This document shows, one piece after another, positions 63,899 through 64,000 of a stretch of 64,000 nt of DNA. Under the pieces are notes generated by a model. That model made no database searches. It had not been told where the DNA came from and saw nothing but the letters and a program-made list of their open reading frames with translations. Numbering within the stretch: the first letter of the stretch is position 1; every line of letters starts with the position of its first letter. Location of the stretch: NCBI RefSeq assembly GCF_000316115.1, contig NZ_JH993797.1, positions 1,226,486 through 1,290,485 on the forward strand, given 5' to 3'. Position numbers and translations under genes: made by a program. The stretch comes from Leptolyngbya sp. PCC 7375. GTDB lineage: Bacteria; Cyanobacteriota; Cyanobacteriia; Phormidesmidales; Phormidesmidaceae.

Positions 63899-64000
63899 AT
63901 GGGTGCACGGTTACGTGTGTTTCTGAGTGCTGAAGAAGATCGCACCTTATATGAACTACGAACGGCTACTACGGTCCCTCAACGGGTTAAAGATCGTGCA
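63899..64000 (+). mobile_element. IS630-family transposase, 5' part (runs off the right edge)
   Basis: The frame from ATG 63899 (AAGGGG upstream) encodes MGARLRVFLSAEEDRTLYEL, then RTATTVPQRVKDRA, the N-terminal helix-turn-helix start of IS630/Tc1-mariner-type transposases common in cyanobacteria. The element's left end should lie between about 63815 and 63840. IS630 elements target TA; a TA lies at 63820-63821. Confidence 0.75.

Noticed and set aside
1..64000. tRNA, rRNA or riboswitch genes
   Set aside because: I looked for tRNA T-arm motifs and for long structured leaders and saw no convincing case; a tRNAscan-SE and Rfam search would be decisive.

Overview
The window is cyanobacterial chromosome. 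The clearest markers are a photosystem II D1 gene (psbA), an aerobic Mg-protoporphyrin cyclase (acsF), heme oxygenase, a synechoxanthin-type carotenoid pair, DevBCA-type exporter genes, an Amt ammonium channel and frequent GCGATCGC (HIP1) octamers. I cannot fix the genus. Base composition and HIP1 use change along the window: 21.8-27.7 kb and 57.1-63.8 kb are visibly AT-rich.

Layout. 0-4.8 kb: the N-terminal and middle part of a very large YD/RHS-repeat protein on the minus strand, cut by the left edge before any C-terminal toxin. 5.7-8.0 kb: an Anbu-type proteasome-like protease diverging from a DICT-GAF sensor. 8.1-11.2 kb: a Rieske oxygenase plus a FAD/Rieske carotene desaturase (probable cruH/cruE, synechoxanthin). 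11.6-13.2 kb: an orphan ABC-2 permease and a membrane protein behind a Pho-box-like array. 13.5-14.9 kb: a decayed ferric-siderophore ABC operon, with two of three genes internally deleted and a Fur-box-like palindrome still upstream. 15.7-19.8 kb: a tandem Cys4 miniprotein, then feoA-feoB-feoC for ferrous iron uptake. 19.9-21.7 kb: an S9 peptidase pseudogene. 21.8-28.3 kb: an AT-rich block with a cytochrome-b5 front-end desaturase, a DevA ATPase fused to a GAF domain, DevB, DevC and a TetR regulator.

28.5-35.6 kb is the low-oxygen tetrapyrrole/photosystem island: a radical SAM protein and acsF (minus) diverge from hemF, heme oxygenase, hemN and psbA (plus). The D1 protein carries all three marker residues of the microaerobic D1' form (Ala80, Leu158, Ala286) and keeps every manganese-cluster ligand, so it should support oxygen evolution. 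Together these genes supply chlorophyll, bilin and heme steps, an O2-independent bypass (hemN) and an alternative D1 for micro-oxic conditions. The ferrous-iron uptake genes nearby fit the same setting.

35.9-47.7 kb is mixed: a phosphodiester glycosidase, membrane proteins, a cytoplasmic-looking subtilase followed by a lipoprotein that resembles an I9 inhibitor/propeptide, a dynamin-like GTPase, a Uma2 nuclease, amt, a PfkB kinase and dinB. 47.8-63.8 kb is an exopolysaccharide locus: Wzc-like kinase, Wza-like export protein, a 2.5-kb non-coding repeat-rich gap, a WecA-like initiating transferase, glycosyltransferases, Wzx flippase, nitroreductase, pyruvyl transferase and Wzy polymerase. It ends in an acyltransferase gene interrupted by an IS630-family element that runs off the right edge.
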